From Deinococcus aquaedulcis (lineage in GTDB: Bacteria > Deinococcota > Deinococci > Deinococcales > Deinococcaceae): 64,000 nt of DNA. The position numbers and the translations under genes were made by a program. Each line of letters starts with the position of its first letter. Position 1 is the stretch's first letter. The notes under the pieces are model-generated. The model ran no database searches. It saw only the letters and a program-made list of their open reading frames with translations, and was not told the DNA's origin. The DNA lies in contig NZ_JAHRBL010000010.1 of NCBI RefSeq assembly GCF_019693445.1, forward strand, positions 68,128-132,127, given 5' to 3'. Below are positions 21,405 through 31,525 of the stretch, in pieces.

Positions 21405-22121
21405 TCACTCCCGCAGGAACTTCAGACCATCTGTCACCTGCTCCATGCACACGCGGCGGGGTCCCGGGGACGCCGACCACCGTTCTGTTCGCTGCGGCCG
21501 CATATCTGCGGCCCAGGTGCTGAACAGCTCTTGCTGCCGCCTGGTCAGAACGTTCACGCTAAGCAGGTCGGTGCGGCTAGTGTTGCGCTCATGGGTGGTC
21601 TGGTCATAGCCGATCACCTGGAAACAGCCATCCTGAAAACGCACGGTGAAGATCACGCTGCTTTCTGTCCAGGAACCGGCGCTGAAAAATTCGGTCAGCA
21701 GCAGAGAAAAGCCGCCTGGGCGCAGATTCAGGGTCTCAAAGGGGTCACTCATGGTGGCCTCTTCATGGCGTGGAATCACGCGGCTCTGAAACGCCTAGCG
21801 GTACCCGCCTGAACGCTGGCCGAGGGCGCCCACCAGCAGGCGGGGATTGGTGTTCAGTGGCCACGCGCCCAGCGCAAAGCCCGCTGGGGCCTTCAGGATG
21901 TGGCGAGGGTCGTTCATGGGCAGCACCAGCAGCGCATCGTCCAGCCGGTCGCCGTTAAAGTCGGCCTTCAGCCGCTGTTCAATGACCCAGCCGCGTGGCA
22001 CCAGGGCCTGCACACTGGGGGCTGTTGCGCGCAGGGTGGGCAAGGGGATGGGCGGCAGAGCGCTGGCCCAGGCACCCGAGAGGCCCAGGGCAGCGCCCAG
22101 ACTGAGCAGGCATCGGCGCAT
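21405..22121 (-). pseudogene. Secreted protein gene interrupted by an in-frame amber codon
   Basis: One frame runs from the ATG at 22121 to the stop at 21405 (238 codons), broken only by TAG at 21797-21795 (codon 109). The first 108 codons give a signal peptide (MRRCLLSLGAALGLSGAWAS) and RLKADFNGDRLDDALLVLPM, an FG-GAP/EF-hand-like segment, then RLLVGALGQRSGGYR before the stop. The remainder (DPFETLNLRP, TVRFQDGCFQVIGYDQTTHE) reads like the expected continuation of such secreted proteins. A GAAGAGG site before an ATG at 21752 could allow the second half to be made alone. Either this is a nonsense pseudogene, two adjacent small genes, or readthrough occurs. I favour one broken gene. Confidence 0.6.
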
Positions 22122-22167
22122 GGGGAGCAGCCTGGATGAAATTTCCCGCCTTGACGCGCGACTTTGC

Positions 22168-24216
22168 CTACGGCTTAGTGGCCGGTGCCTTCGCGCGTGC
22201 GGCCCGGGCTTTGTAGACCTTGTGCATCTGGTCCAGTTCGCCGGTGCAGGGCTGCTGGGTGTTCAGCGGCAGGGCGCTGCCTTTGTCATCCAGCGTCACG
22301 CACCAGCGGGCGGCGAACATCTTTTTCACGGCTTTCAGGGCGGGCCCCGATCCCTCGCCGCCGTTCTGGAAAAAGGCCACGACGGCAAAATTGGGGCTGC
22401 CCAGGGGGCCGTAGCCCTCGTACCACGCGTGGGTGTATGCGTACCCACCCCGGGCGCTCATGCCGTTCTCGGCGGTGCCGGTCTTGCCGCCAGTGCGCAC
22501 TGGGAAGAGGCGGGGGCCGATCTCGTGCTGCGCGGTGCCGTAACGGGTGCCGGCCGTGGTGCCGCTCATGCCTTCTTGCACCAGCTTGAAGGCGGCCACA
22601 TTGCCGTTGCGCACCACGTTCACCGCTGGCTTGCGCGGCTGCAGGCGTCCGCCTACCGCTTTCAACACCGTCAGCGGCCGCTTCTGACCGTCATTGATGA
22701 TGGTGGACATGACCGAGACCACCTGGGCCGGGGTTACACGAACATCCCCCTGCCCGATGCTCATGTTGAGACCGAAGCCGGGATACCACTTCGCCGCCGG
22801 ATTGGTGTAGTCGTCAACGTCCAGCAGCACGCCTGTTTTTTCTCCGACAAGTTCCACCCCCGTCGTGCTGTTGTAGCCCAGCTCTGTCAGACGAGCCTTC
22901 AATTGTCTGGAATAGGCTTCTGGCTGCGCAGTGGCGGCAGAATGGTAGTACCAGGGGTTGCAGGAATAGGAGATCGCCAAGCGACCATCAACAGGCCCTA
23001 GGCTGTATCGTGCCCAATTATTAAACCGCGCGCGGCCAAAGTAATAGCTTGGCGCACAGTTAATCGTAAAGTTGCCCCATTTTTCCACGTACATCAGGGT
23101 GGTCGCGATCTTGAACACGCTGCCGGGGTTGTACGCCTGCACCACACGGTTGCTGGTCACGGCGTCCAGTTCGGCCAGAGGACGCTGGGAGTCAATAGCC
23201 CAGTTTTTGGCCACCGGGTCGGCGCTGGGGACGCGGGCAAACCAGTTGGGGTCGTAGGCCGGGCTGCTGGCCATCGCCAGAACCTCGTTGGTGCGCGGGT
23301 CAATGGCGATGATGGCGCCGCGCGTGTAGGGCTCGGGTGGCTTGCCCTGTGTGGCGCGCCCGGCGTTCACATCCGCCAGCCCCTCCCGCAGCGCCCGCTC
23401 GGCGGTGCGTTGCAGCAGCGAATCAAGGGTGAGGGTCACGTCCTGACCTTTGGTGCCGGGGTCAATCACCCGCTCGGTCTGGGGCTTGCCGCTGGCCGTG
23501 ACCTCGCGGCGCCGCAGGCCGTTTTTGCCCTGCAGGGTGCTCTGCAGGCTGTATTCCAGCCCGGAGCGGCCCACCAGATCGCCTGGGGCGTAGCCGTCTT
23601 CCTTCACCTGGGTCTCGGTGGCTTCCTGCACATAGCCCAGCAGGTGGCCCGCCATCTTGCCCTGGGGGTAGACGCGCTCCACGCGCTCGCGCAGTTCCAG
23701 GCTGGGCACCAGCACGGTGTATTCGTACAGGGCCGCCAGCTTGTCCTGGGGGATGTTGCGTGCGAGTACCGTTTCGGTTTCGCGCTCGAAGTTGGGTTCG
23801 CGCGGCTGGCCGCTGACCAGCACGTCGCCCTTGATGCCCGCCAGATAAATGATCTTGTCCCAGGCCGGAATCGCCTGTGCCGGGTCCTCCGGGTTGCGCC
23901 GCCCGGTGTACACCAGATCCACCGCCAGCCGGTTGGTGGCCAGCAGCACGCCGTCGCGGGTGCGGATCTCGCCGCGCAGGGCGCGCAGGATCTCGTCGCG
24001 CTGGTAGTTGCTGGCCGACTGCACCGCAAACTGGTCATGCTGCAGCACCTGCAACTGGTACAGCCGCGCCCCCAGGCCCAGCAGGCACAGGTTGAACCCC
24101 AGCGCCATCCAGACCACCCGCGTGGCCCCCTGGCGCGCCTGCCGCCGGGTGCGCGCCCGGGCCCCCGCGCGGCGCGCCCGCTTGCGACGGTCAATCAGGT
24201 CACCCGCGCGGCTCAT
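22168..24216 (-). CDS. mrdA: Penicillin-binding protein 2 (elongasome transpeptidase)
   Basis: The 682-residue class B penicillin-binding protein crosslinks peptidoglycan during cell elongation. A basic N-terminus and one membrane anchor (residues about 32-52) lead to the dimerisation domain and then the transpeptidase domain. The transpeptidase has Ser366-x-x-Lys369 (NPGSVFK), Ser418-Cys-Asn420 (SYSCN) and Lys578-Thr-Gly (GGKTGTAENG). The ATG overlaps the mreD stop by four bases, so the longer frame reaching 24591 is not used. Residues about 375-469 (22810-23090) have clearly lower GC and different codon use than the rest, suggesting recombination with a foreign allele around the SxN motif. 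Confidence 0.94.
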   Translation of the reverse strand: MSRAGDLIDRRKRARRAGARARTRRQARQGATRVVWMALGFNLCLLGLGARLYQLQVLQHDQFAVQSASNYQRDEILRALRGEIRTRDGVLLATNRLAVDLVYTGRRNPEDPAQAIPAWDKIIYLAGIKGDVLVSGQPREPNFERETETVLARNIPQDKLAALYEYTVLVPSLELRERVERVYPQGKMAGHLLGYVQEATETQVKEDGYAPGDLVGRSGLEYSLQSTLQGKNGLRRREVTASGKPQTERVIDPGTKGQDVTLTLDSLLQRTAERALREGLADVNAGRATQGKPPEPYTRGAIIAIDPRTNEVLAMASSPAYDPNWFARVPSADPVAKNWAIDSQRPLAELDAVTSNRVVQAYNPGSVFKIATTLMYVEKWGNFTINCAPSYYFGRARFNNWARYSLGPVDGRLAISYSCNPWYYHSAATAQPEAYSRQLKARLTELGYNSTTGVELVGEKTGVLLDVDDYTNPAAKWYPGFGLNMSIGQGDVRVTPAQVVSVMSTIINDGQKRPLTVLKAVGGRLQPRKPAVNVVRNGNVAAFKLVQEGMSGTTAGTRYGTAQHEIGPRLFPVRTGGKTGTAENGMSARGGYAYTHAWYEGYGPLGSPNFAVVAFFQNGGEGSGPALKAVKKMFAARWCVTLDDKGSALPLNTQQPCTGELDQMHKVYKARAARAKAPATKP

Positions 24217-24755
24217 CCCAGGGCCTCCTCGGGGCCGGTGCGGGGCCCAAAGGCCCAGGTCACCACCCGTTCCCACAGCGGAAACACCAGCAGCGTTCCA
24301 ATCATCAGCGCGGGCAGTGTGGCGCGCAGCAGGTCCAGCGTGACCAGGTTGGAGCGCAGCCAGTAGGTCAGCAGCAGGAACATCAGCCACTGCCCGATCA
24401 CGGCCAGCAGCACGGTGAACACGGCCTGAAAGGGCCCGGAATCCGCCATGTAGCGCCGCACGCCCAGCGCCAGCAGCGCCCCGCCCATCACGCCCGCTGC
24501 ATGCAGGCCCAGTACGCCGCCACCCAGCAGATCCTGAGCCAGCCCCACACCATAAGCCCCGGCCAGCGCCCACACGGGACTCACGCGCCACGCCAGCGCC
24601 GCACCGGTCAGCAGAAACAGGTCTGGCGCGGGCAGGCCCGCCGCGTCGCCCAGGCGCGACAGGAGGCCCTGAACCAGAATCAGCAGCAGCACATAGCCCG
24701 CCATCCGCGCCCAGCGGGGTGGGCCGCGCCGGGGCCGCAAGGCGTCGCGCCTCAT
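24213..24755 (-). CDS. mreD: Rod shape-determining protein MreD
   Basis: The 180-residue protein has about five hydrophobic segments and little else, as expected for MreD, an integral-membrane partner of MreC and PBP2. Segments include VLLLILVQGLLSRL, the acidic-lined LPAPDLFLLTGAALAWRV, and GLAQDLLGGGVLGLHAAG, where the conserved Asp-containing QDLL loop is visible. The gene sits between mreC (16 bases upstream) and pbp2 (4-base overlap) in the standard elongasome order. No promoter of its own is evident. Identification depends more on order and membrane pattern than on strong sequence motifs. Confidence 0.88.
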   Translation of the reverse strand: MRRDALRPRRGPPRWARMAGYVLLLILVQGLLSRLGDAAGLPAPDLFLLTGAALAWRVSPVWALAGAYGVGLAQDLLGGGVLGLHAAGVMGGALLALGVRRYMADSGPFQAVFTVLLAVIGQWLMFLLLTYWLRSNLVTLDLLRATLPALMIGTLLVFPLWERVVTWAFGPRTGPEEALG

Positions 24756-24771
24756 GGCTGCCTCCCGGACG

Positions 24772-25551
24772 TCACAGGCCCTCCAGAATCGTTACGTCTT
24801 CCACCACACCCACGTCCACCGCCGGCTTGATAATCACCGTGCGGTTGATGTCGTTGGGCCCCAGCGGCAGCACCTTTTCCACCGTGCCCACCGGAATGCC
24901 CACCGGGAACACCCCCCCCAGGCTGTTGGTGACCAGCACGTCGCCCGGCTTGATGGGCACCGAGCGCGAGAACGCCGCACGCAGGCGGTCTGGCGGCACG
25001 CCCCGGGCCACGCCGCGCCCGCCCCGGTTGCCCTGCAGGGTCACGCCCACGGTGCTCTCCGGGTCCACCAGCGCCAGCACGGTGGCGTGGCCCGGGCTCA
25101 CGTCCGTGATCTGGCCCACCAGGCCGCGCGGCACCGTCACCGGCATGCGCAGCCGCACGCCGTCGCGCGCGCCCTTGTTCACGTCCAGCCGGGCCAGCAG
25201 CGGGCTGGGGTCCACCGCCACCACCTGCGCAATTCCCAGGGCGTTGGGCGCCTGGGTGGTCGTGATTTTCACCACCTGCCGCAGCCGCGAAACCTCGCGG
25301 GTCAGCAGTTCGTTGCGCTGGCGCAGCACGTCGTTTTCCTTTTGCAGGGTGCCCACCTGGGCCGCCAGTTGCCGCTCGGACACCAGGGTCTGGTAGGCGC
25401 GGCGCACGTTGTCGGCGGCGACCACCGCCAGCTGCGAGAGCGGCGCAATGCCCGAGCGCAGCGCGCCGGGCGGCACCACCTGAAAGCGGGTGGTGACCAT
25501 GCTCAGGGCCAGCAGCCCCAGCAGGGTCAGCAGCGCGGCGCGGGCCTTCAC
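24772..25551 (-). CDS. mreC: Rod shape-determining protein MreC
   Basis: The 259-residue protein has one N-terminal membrane segment (LLTLLGLLALSMVTT) and a coiled coil at about residues 55-95 (TLVSERQLAAQVGTLQKEND and the LRQRNELLTREV helix). A beta-barrel domain follows, with AQVVAVDPSPLLARLDVNKG, GLVGQITDVSPGHATVLALVDPES and the late GTVEKVLPLG. It scaffolds MreD and PBP2 outside the membrane. The GTG at 25551 overlaps the maf stop by four bases (GTGA). An earlier in-frame GTG at 25581 would overlap maf more deeply and is less likely. Confidence 0.92.
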   Translation of the reverse strand: MKARAALLTLLGLLALSMVTTRFQVVPPGALRSGIAPLSQLAVVAADNVRRAYQTLVSERQLAAQVGTLQKENDVLRQRNELLTREVSRLRQVVKITTTQAPNALGIAQVVAVDPSPLLARLDVNKGARDGVRLRMPVTVPRGLVGQITDVSPGHATVLALVDPESTVGVTLQGNRGGRGVARGVPPDRLRAAFSRSVPIKPGDVLVTNSLGGVFPVGIPVGTVEKVLPLGPNDINRTVIIKPAVDVGVVEDVTILEGL

Positions 25552-26174
25552 GCCCCGGGCACCCCGGCGCTCTGCCCCCACACCGGCACCCCGGCGGCGC
25601 GCAGCAGGCGGGTGGTCACCGTCAGCGGCAGGCCCACCACGTTGGCGTATTCACCGTCCACCCGTGCCACCAGGGCCATGCCCACGGCCTGGATGCCGTA
25701 ACCCCCGGCCTTGTCCAGCCCCTCGCCCGTGGCGGCGTAGTAGGCGATTTCGGCGTCGCTGAGGGTGCGGAAGGTCACAGCGGTGCGCGCCACTTCCACC
25801 TGTTCATGCCCGCCGCGCAGGACCACTACACCCGTGAACACCTCGTGGGTGCGGCCGGAAAGGCGGCGCACAAAGGCCTCGTTCTCGGCGCGGTCGGCGG
25901 GTTTGCCCAGCAGCTCACCCTCAATGGCCACCACCGTATCGGCCGCCAGCACCACGGCCTCCGGTGCCGTGCGCGCCACCGCGCGGCCCTTGAGGCGCGC
26001 CAGTTCGGCCGCCAGCCGGGCGGGGTCGGTGTCACTGCTGTCCTCGGCCTCGCCGCTGACCTGCACGGTAAAGCGCACCCCCAGCAGCCCCAGCAATTCC
26101 CGGCGCCGGGGGCTGCCCGACGCCAGAATGACCTGCGGCCCCGCGTCTCCGGCGCCGCTGCCTTGGGGGGTCAC
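25548..26174 (-). CDS. maf: Maf-type nucleotide pyrophosphatase
   Basis: The 208-residue protein belongs to the Maf/HAM1-like pyrophosphatases, which hydrolyse dTTP, UTP or modified nucleotides and are often coupled to septation and shape genes. It has the N-terminal LASGSPRRRELLGLLGVRF signature, the VVLAADTVVAIEGELLGKP block, GRTHEVFTGV, and the GEGLDKAGGYGIQAVG substrate loop. The GTG start directly follows the deoC stop codon. It is in the deoC-maf-mreC-mreD-pbp2 transcript. Residues after about 190 are extra and unconserved. Confidence 0.93.
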   Translation of the reverse strand: MTPQGSGAGDAGPQVILASGSPRRRELLGLLGVRFTVQVSGEAEDSSDTDPARLAAELARLKGRAVARTAPEAVVLAADTVVAIEGELLGKPADRAENEAFVRRLSGRTHEVFTGVVVLRGGHEQVEVARTAVTFRTLSDAEIAYYAATGEGLDKAGGYGIQAVGMALVARVDGEYANVVGLPLTVTTRLLRAAGVPVWGQSAGVPGA

Positions 26175-26837
26175 TCAGTACCCCTCGCCCAGCTGTTCAC
26201 CGGCCACCAGCGCCACCCCGCCCGAGGTGCCCAGGCGCGTGGCCCCTGCCTCGATCATCGCCTTGGCGTCCTCGGCGCTGCGCACGCCGCCCGCCGCCTT
26301 GATCTGGGCGCGGCCCGCGATCACCTCGCGCATCAGGCGCACGTCTTCGGGGGTGGCGCCGCCCGTGCCAAAGCCGGTGCTGGTCTTCACGAAGTCGGCC
26401 CCGCCGCGCACAGCCGCTTCGGTGGCGGCGCGCTTTTGCTCGTCGTTCAGGTAGCAGGTTTCAATGATGACCTTCAGCACCGCGCCCGCCGTGGCTTCCC
26501 GCACGGCGCGCACATCGGCCTCCACGCTGGCCCAGTCGCCGTCCAGCGCCGCGCCGATGTGAATAACCATGTCCACCTCGTCAGCGCCGGCCTGCACGCT
26601 GGCGCGGGCCTCAGCGGCCTTCTGGTCGGGGCTCACGGCGCCCAGGGGAAAGCCGCACACGGTGGCCACTTTCACGTCGCTGCCCGCCAACTGCGCCTTG
26701 GCCAGCGGAATGTAAACCGGATTGATGCACACGGCGTAGAAGCTGTGCTTGCGCGCTTCCTGGCACAATTGGATGATGTCCGCCTGCGTGGCGGTGGCTT
26801 TAAGGAGGGTGTGGTCAATGTACGGCGCAAGCTTCAC
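26175..26837 (-). CDS. deoC: Deoxyribose-phosphate aldolase
   Basis: The 220-residue class I aldolase splits 2-deoxyribose 5-phosphate into acetaldehyde and glyceraldehyde 3-phosphate in deoxynucleoside salvage. Signature segments are YIDHTLLKATAT, FYAVCINPVYIPLAK, TVCGFPLGA, EVDMVIHIGAALDGDW, KVIIETCYL and the Schiff-base Lys in FVKTSTGFGTGGAT, followed by IKAAGGVRS. The GTG at 26837 is preceded by TATTCT with 7 bases between, so the longer frame up to 27044 is rejected. It is the first gene of a run ending with pbp2, an uncommon pairing of nucleoside salvage with elongasome genes. Confidence 0.94.
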   Translation of the reverse strand: MKLAPYIDHTLLKATATQADIIQLCQEARKHSFYAVCINPVYIPLAKAQLAGSDVKVATVCGFPLGAVSPDQKAAEARASVQAGADEVDMVIHIGAALDGDWASVEADVRAVREATAGAVLKVIIETCYLNDEQKRAATEAAVRGGADFVKTSTGFGTGGATPEDVRLMREVIAGRAQIKAAGGVRSAEDAKAMIEAGATRLGTSGGVALVAGEQLGEGY

Positions 26838-27385
26838 GCCCCCCAGAATACCCCCGATGTCTTGAGAAAGATTGAGCCGAAAGGAGGAGGGGGCAGGGGT
26901 TTGGTGAGGAGTTGGGGGCAGGGGTAGGCGGCTGTCGGGGAAGGGTCGAGAAGTCGAGGAAAGGTCGAGGGGTCGAGGGCAATGGTTCGGACAGTCCTCG
27001 GGCCCGGCGGGCGGCATTTGCGAAAATGTCGTCTCGAACGCCATGCCCGCTTCCCCCCTCTGCTGCGCCGCTTTTCAAGCCCCAGCCTCTGCTGCGCAGC
27101 TCTGCGAGTCCCGCACAAGGGGGGAGGAGAAAAACAGCGTGTTGGTCGGTTCGCAGCATGCGAACTGTTGCCACTGTCCGAGCCATTGCGAGAGGGGGTC
27201 TGGACGGGACCGGGATTGGCCGGGAAGTGGAAGGCCCTCCAAAACCTTCCTGTCGTCCCTCCCCTCGACTTCTCGACGCCTTGACCCCTCGACCTCACAC
27301 AGCGCCACGCCGCGACCTCGTAGACCTGCCAACTCTCCTCGCCCTCTTGACCCTCAATCCTCCGCCCCGCGCTACCCTGAACGCC
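26838..27385. repeat. Repeat-rich divergent region between deoC and bcp
   Basis: This 548-base gap holds no gene. TATTCT (26850-26845, minus) is the deoC -10 box and TACCCT (27373-27378, plus) is the bcp -10 box. Between them, GTCGAGAAGTCGAGG-type repeats at about 26947-26980 are inverted at about 27262-27295. A copy of the small repeat found at 3085-3180 lies at about 27050-27145, sharing GCAGCTCTGCGAGTCCC at 27096-27112. Confidence 0.6.
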
Positions 27386-27882
<497 letters not shown>

Positions 27883-27886
<4 letters not shown>

Positions 27887-28575
27887 GCGACCTTGAGGCC
27901 CTGAAAAAAGAAGCCGCCCTGCGCGCCGTGGCCCTGGTGCAAAGCGGCATGCGAGTGGGCCTGGGCACCGGCAGCACCGCCAAGTACGCCATTGAGGAAA
28001 TTGGCCGCCAGCTGCAGAGCGGCGAGCTGAGTGGCGTGGTGGGCGTGGCGACCAGCGAGGCCAGCGACGCCCTGGCCCGGCAGGTGGGTATTCCGGTGGA
28101 AGCGCTTGACCCCCGTCCGCTGGACATCGCCATTGACGGTGCCGACGAGATTGCGCCCAACCTCGACCTCATCAAGGGGCTGGGTGGCGCCCTGCTGCGC
28201 GAGAAGCTGACCGAGGTGCAGGCGCGGCGCTTTATCGTGATCGCCGACCACACCAAGCTGGTGACGCGCATTGGCGAGAAGTCGGCCCTGCCCATCGAGA
28301 TCGCCCGGTTTGGCTTCCTGAGCACCATCGAGCGCCTGCGTGAGGTGTTGCCCGCTGGCCGCCTGCGCCACAGCGGCGCCCAGCCCTACGTGACGGATAA
28401 CGGCAACTACATCTTTGATGCCCAGATTCCCGAGGGGCACGACATTGCCGTCCTGGAACGGACCCTGAAGGGCCTGCTGGGCGTGGTGGACACCGGGCTC
28501 TTCCTGGGCATGGCCGAGCGGGCGTTCGTGGCGGCGCCGGACGGCGTGACCGAACTTACGCCACAGGGCCGCTAA
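27883..28575 (+). CDS. rpiA: Ribose-5-phosphate isomerase A
   Basis: The 230-residue enzyme interconverts ribose 5-phosphate and ribulose 5-phosphate in the pentose phosphate pathway. It contains all family blocks: GLGTGSTAKYAIEEIG (phosphate loop), VATSEASDALARQVGIPV, DIAIDGADEIAPNLDLIKGL with catalytic acids, GGALLREKLTEVQARRFIVI, and DNGNYIFDAQIPE. The length is normal. The ATG overlaps the bcp stop by four bases. Eight bases after its stop a GNAT gene begins, probably in the same transcript. Confidence 0.96.
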
Positions 28576-28583
28576 GGCGCGCC

Positions 28584-29243
28584 GTGCCTCTGCCTCCCGC
28601 CGTGACCGTGCGCCCCATTCAGCCCGGGGACGAGGCGGCGGTAGGGCGCGTGGCCTATCAAACCGGATTTTTCGGCCAGAGCGCCGCGCGGTATTTTCCC
28701 GATGCGGCGCTGTTTGCGGCCCTGTGGGTGGGTCCGTACTTCCGGGGCGGTGGCTTCGGTGGCTTCGTGGCGCAGCAGGGCGGCGCGGTGGTGGGCTATG
28801 TCCTGGGTTCGCCGTCTCCGGCGCGGTACCGGCGGGCGCTGGCAGGGCTGGTGGTGGAGCGGGCCGGGGATCTGCTGCAAAAGAGTGGGTTCCGGGGCCT
28901 GCCATACCTCTGGCGCGCTGCCCGCTGGCCGGCCCCGCACGCCGATGAGCACGCCTTTCCCGCCCATCTGCACCTGAATCTGTTGCCAGAGGTGCGGGGG
29001 CAGGGCGTGGGTGAGGCGCTGCTGCACGCCCATCTGCGGGTCCTGGCCGGTGCGGGCGTACCCGGCGTGCAACTGGCCACCACCGCCGAGAACGCAGCGG
29101 CCCTGCGGCTGTACGCGCGGCTGGGCTTCACGGTGGCCGCGCGCCGGGTCACGCCCCTGTGGACGCCCTGGCTGGGGCACCCCGCCGAGCACCTGTGCCT
29201 GACCCTGGTGCTGGGTGGGGCGGTCGGGGTCGCCCGACCTTAG
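28584..29243 (+). CDS. GNAT family N-acetyltransferase
   Basis: The 219-residue protein has the GNAT fold: [20 protein letters not shown] at the N-terminus, [17 protein letters not shown], then the acetyl-CoA loop [19 protein letters not shown] and [19 protein letters not shown]. The central region has an insertion ([20 protein letters not shown] and [16 protein letters not shown]) also found in GNAT proteins of this shape in other bacteria. The substrate is not known. The GTG start lies 8 bases after rpiA. Its stop overlaps the convergent DUF255 gene by four bases. Confidence 0.88.
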   Translation: MPLPPAVTVRPIQPGDEAAVGRVAYQTGFFGQSAARYFPDAALFAALWVGPYFRGGGFGGFVAQQGGAVVGYVLGSPSPARYRRALAGLVVERAGDLLQKSGFRGLPYLWRAARWPAPHADEHAFPAHLHLNLLPEVRGQGVGEALLHAHLRVLAGAGVPGVQLATTAENAAALRLYARLGFTVAARRVTPLWTPWLGHPAEHLCLTLVLGGAVGVARP

Positions 29244-31273
29244 CCCAGCACCTGCAACTGCCGCTCCAGCGTGGCCGGGTCGTGGGTGGGAAGGTCGCAG
29301 GCATGGTTCACGCACAGGTAAGCGGTGCCGTCCCCAGGGCGGCCTTGCACCACCGGCAGGGTGCCGCCCGGTTCGGTCAAGGCCAGGGCAGTAAAGGGCA
29401 GGCTAAACCGCGCGGCCACCTGCTCCAGCGGTGCGCGCTCCTCGGGCGTGCCCAGAATCGCCAGTTCGGTGTGCGGGGCGTGCAGGAAGGCTGCCGCCTG
29501 CCACAGGCCCCCAAAGCCCCCGGCCGCCGCCAGCATGTCCCCCCGGAACGCCGAGAGCACCCGCCGGGCCCTGGCCTCGCCCGTCTCGTCAGCAAAATAG
29601 CGGTGCATCCACAGCCCCAGCAGCGCGCCCGCCGCGTTGTCCGACAGCACGGCGCTGTCAAAGCCAGGCGCGGGGCGGGTCAGCAGGCTCTCGGCCCGCC
29701 CGCCCGACGCCAGGAAAACGCCCGCCTCCTCTTCCCAGAAGTCGCGCCCGCAGACGGCCCACAGGTCACGCGCCCAGGTCAGCCAGCGCTCCTCGCCGCT
29801 GGCCTGGAACAGGGCGACCAGACCCAGACCCACCAGGGCGTGGTCTTCCATCAAGCCTTCCACCCGTGCTTGTCCGCCGGACCAGACGTGGTAAAGGCCG
29901 CCCTCTGGCGCCCGCATCCGCTCGTGCAGAAAGCCGGCCACGCGCTGGGCGATGCTCAGATAGGGACCCTCACCCAGAATGCGCGCGGCGTCCGCAAAAG
30001 CGGCCAGCGCCAGTCCATTCCACGAGGTCAGCACCTTATCGTCGGTGCCGGGCTGGGGGCGGCCCTGGCGCAGCAGGAAGAGGCGGGCTTTCAGGCGCTC
30101 CAGGTGAGTGCTCAGGCCTTCCTCGCTCTGGCCCCGCTCGGCGGCGAGGTCGGCGACCGGCACCGCCACATACGGCACACTGCGGCGCCCGGCGTCCGGC
30201 CGGTGGGGGTCGTGAAAATTGCCGGGGTCGGCAATGCCCAGGTGGCGGCAGAGCAGTTCGGCGTCGGCTTCGTCATTCAGGGCGGCATGCACCTCCGCTG
30301 GGGTCCAGGTGAAGGTCAGGCCCTCTACACCGTTCGTATCGGCGTCCTGGGCGCTGTAAAAGCCGCCGCCCGGTGAACGCATCTCGCGCGTCAGGTAGGC
30401 CAGGGTGCGCCGCGCGGCGTCCGCGAAAGCCGGATCGCCACTGACCTGAAAGGCCCGCAGCAGCGTGCGGGTCAGCTGCGCGTTGTCGTACAGCATCTTT
30501 TCAAAGTGGGGCACCCGCCACTGCCCGTCCACGCTGTAGCGGTGAAACCCGCCGCCCAGTTGATCGTGAATCCCGCCCGCGATCATGCGCCGCAGCGTGT
30601 GCAGGGCCATTATGCGGCCGTCCGGGCGGGTCAGCAGGAAGTCCAGCGTGGTGGGGGCCGGGAACTTGGGCGCGCCGCCAAAGCCGCCGTTCGTCTCGTC
30701 GAACACCCGGCGCAGGTTGGCCGCCGCGCGCTCCACTTCGTCCGGGCCCACCTCGCTTTCGCCCGCGCGGGGCTGGGTGGCTTCGCGCACATGCTCGGTC
30801 AGGGCATGGGCGTTGCCCAGCAGTTTGGGGCGGTCCTCCTGCCACGCCCGCGCCACGCTGGCCATCACGCGCCCAAAGCTGGGCATGCCGTGCCCGTCGC
30901 GTGGGGGAAAGTAGGTGCCGGCATAAAAAGGCTCGCCGTCCGGGGTCAGAAAGACGGTCATAGGCCAGCCGCCCTGCCCGGTCATGGCCTGGGTGGCGGC
31001 CATGTACACGGCGTCCACGTCGGGGCGCTCCTCACGGTCCACCTTCACGTTCACGAAGTGCGCGTTCATGTAGGCGGCCGTGGTTTCGTCCTCGAAGCTT
31101 TCGTGGGCCATCACGTGGCACCAGTGGCAGGTGGCGTAGCCCACCGACAGCAGCACCGGCAGGTCGCGCGCGCGGGCCTCGGCAAAGGCGTCTGGCCCCC
31201 AGGGCCACCAGTGCACCGGGTTGTCCGCATGCTGGCGAAGGTACGGACTGCTTTCCTGGGCAAGACGGTTCAT
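29240..31273 (-). CDS. DUF255 thioredoxin-domain protein (YyaL/SPATA20-like)
   Basis: The 677-residue protein has an N-terminal thioredoxin-like domain with [20 protein letters not shown] and the redox motif Cys49-His-Trp-Cys52 in [15 protein letters not shown]. An (alpha/alpha)6 barrel like those of N-acylglucosamine epimerases and glycosidases follows, with [31 protein letters not shown] and [15 protein letters not shown]. Family members are widespread and their enzymatic role is unsettled. TACGCT lies 6 bases before the ATG at 31273, so longer upstream frames are not used. It appears monocistronic. Confidence 0.9.
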   Translation of the reverse strand: MNRLAQESSPYLRQHADNPVHWWPWGPDAFAEARARDLPVLLSVGYATCHWCHVMAHESFEDETTAAYMNAHFVNVKVDREERPDVDAVYMAATQAMTGQGGWPMTVFLTPDGEPFYAGTYFPPRDGHGMPSFGRVMASVARAWQEDRPKLLGNAHALTEHVREATQPRAGESEVGPDEVERAAANLRRVFDETNGGFGGAPKFPAPTTLDFLLTRPDGRIMALHTLRRMIAGGIHDQLGGGFHRYSVDGQWRVPHFEKMLYDNAQLTRTLLRAFQVSGDPAFADAARRTLAYLTREMRSPGGGFYSAQDADTNGVEGLTFTWTPAEVHAALNDEADAELLCRHLGIADPGNFHDPHRPDAGRRSVPYVAVPVADLAAERGQSEEGLSTHLERLKARLFLLRQGRPQPGTDDKVLTSWNGLALAAFADAARILGEGPYLSIAQRVAGFLHERMRAPEGGLYHVWSGGQARVEGLMEDHALVGLGLVALFQASGEERWLTWARDLWAVCGRDFWEEEAGVFLASGGRAESLLTRPAPGFDSAVLSDNAAGALLGLWMHRYFADETGEARARRVLSAFRGDMLAAAGGFGGLWQAAAFLHAPHTELAILGTPEERAPLEQVAARFSLPFTALALTEPGGTLPVVQGRPGDGTAYLCVNHACDLPTHDPATLERQLQVLG

Positions 31274-31279
31274 GGGGGC

Positions 31280-31285
31280 AGCGTA
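31280..31285 (-). promoter_or_regulatory. Leaderless -10 box of the DUF255 gene
   Basis: TACGCT on the minus strand is followed by 6 bases and the ATG at 31273. Confidence 0.6.
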
Positions 31286-31513
31286 GCCTGTGGGGGAGGG
31301 GGCCCGGGATGAGGCCACAGGCAGGAGAGGCTTCACGGGAGAGAAGGAAGAGGAGCGGGACGCCTCATGGTTGGAGGGGCCGGACATGGGAGGCGGGCAC
31401 CCTTTCTGCTCTGGGTAACGCCCGCGACCTCTGGGATTGAGAGGGCTCCCAGGCTCCGGCGCGCCTTCTTCCAGCGAAAGGCAACAGCGGCCTCCCGTCT
31501 TCAGCCGCCGCTC

Positions 31514-31519
31514 TAAGCT
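31514..31519 (+). promoter_or_regulatory. Leaderless -10 box of the secreted protein gene at 31526
   Basis: TAAGCT is followed 6 bases later by ATG at 31526. Confidence 0.55.
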
Positions 31520-31525
31520 CACCCT

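Noticed and set aside
22168..24591. Longer 807-codon version of PBP2
   Set aside because: The extra N-terminus overlaps mreD out of frame and lacks a signal. The ATG at 24216 gives the usual ATGA coupling and a normal PBP2 start.
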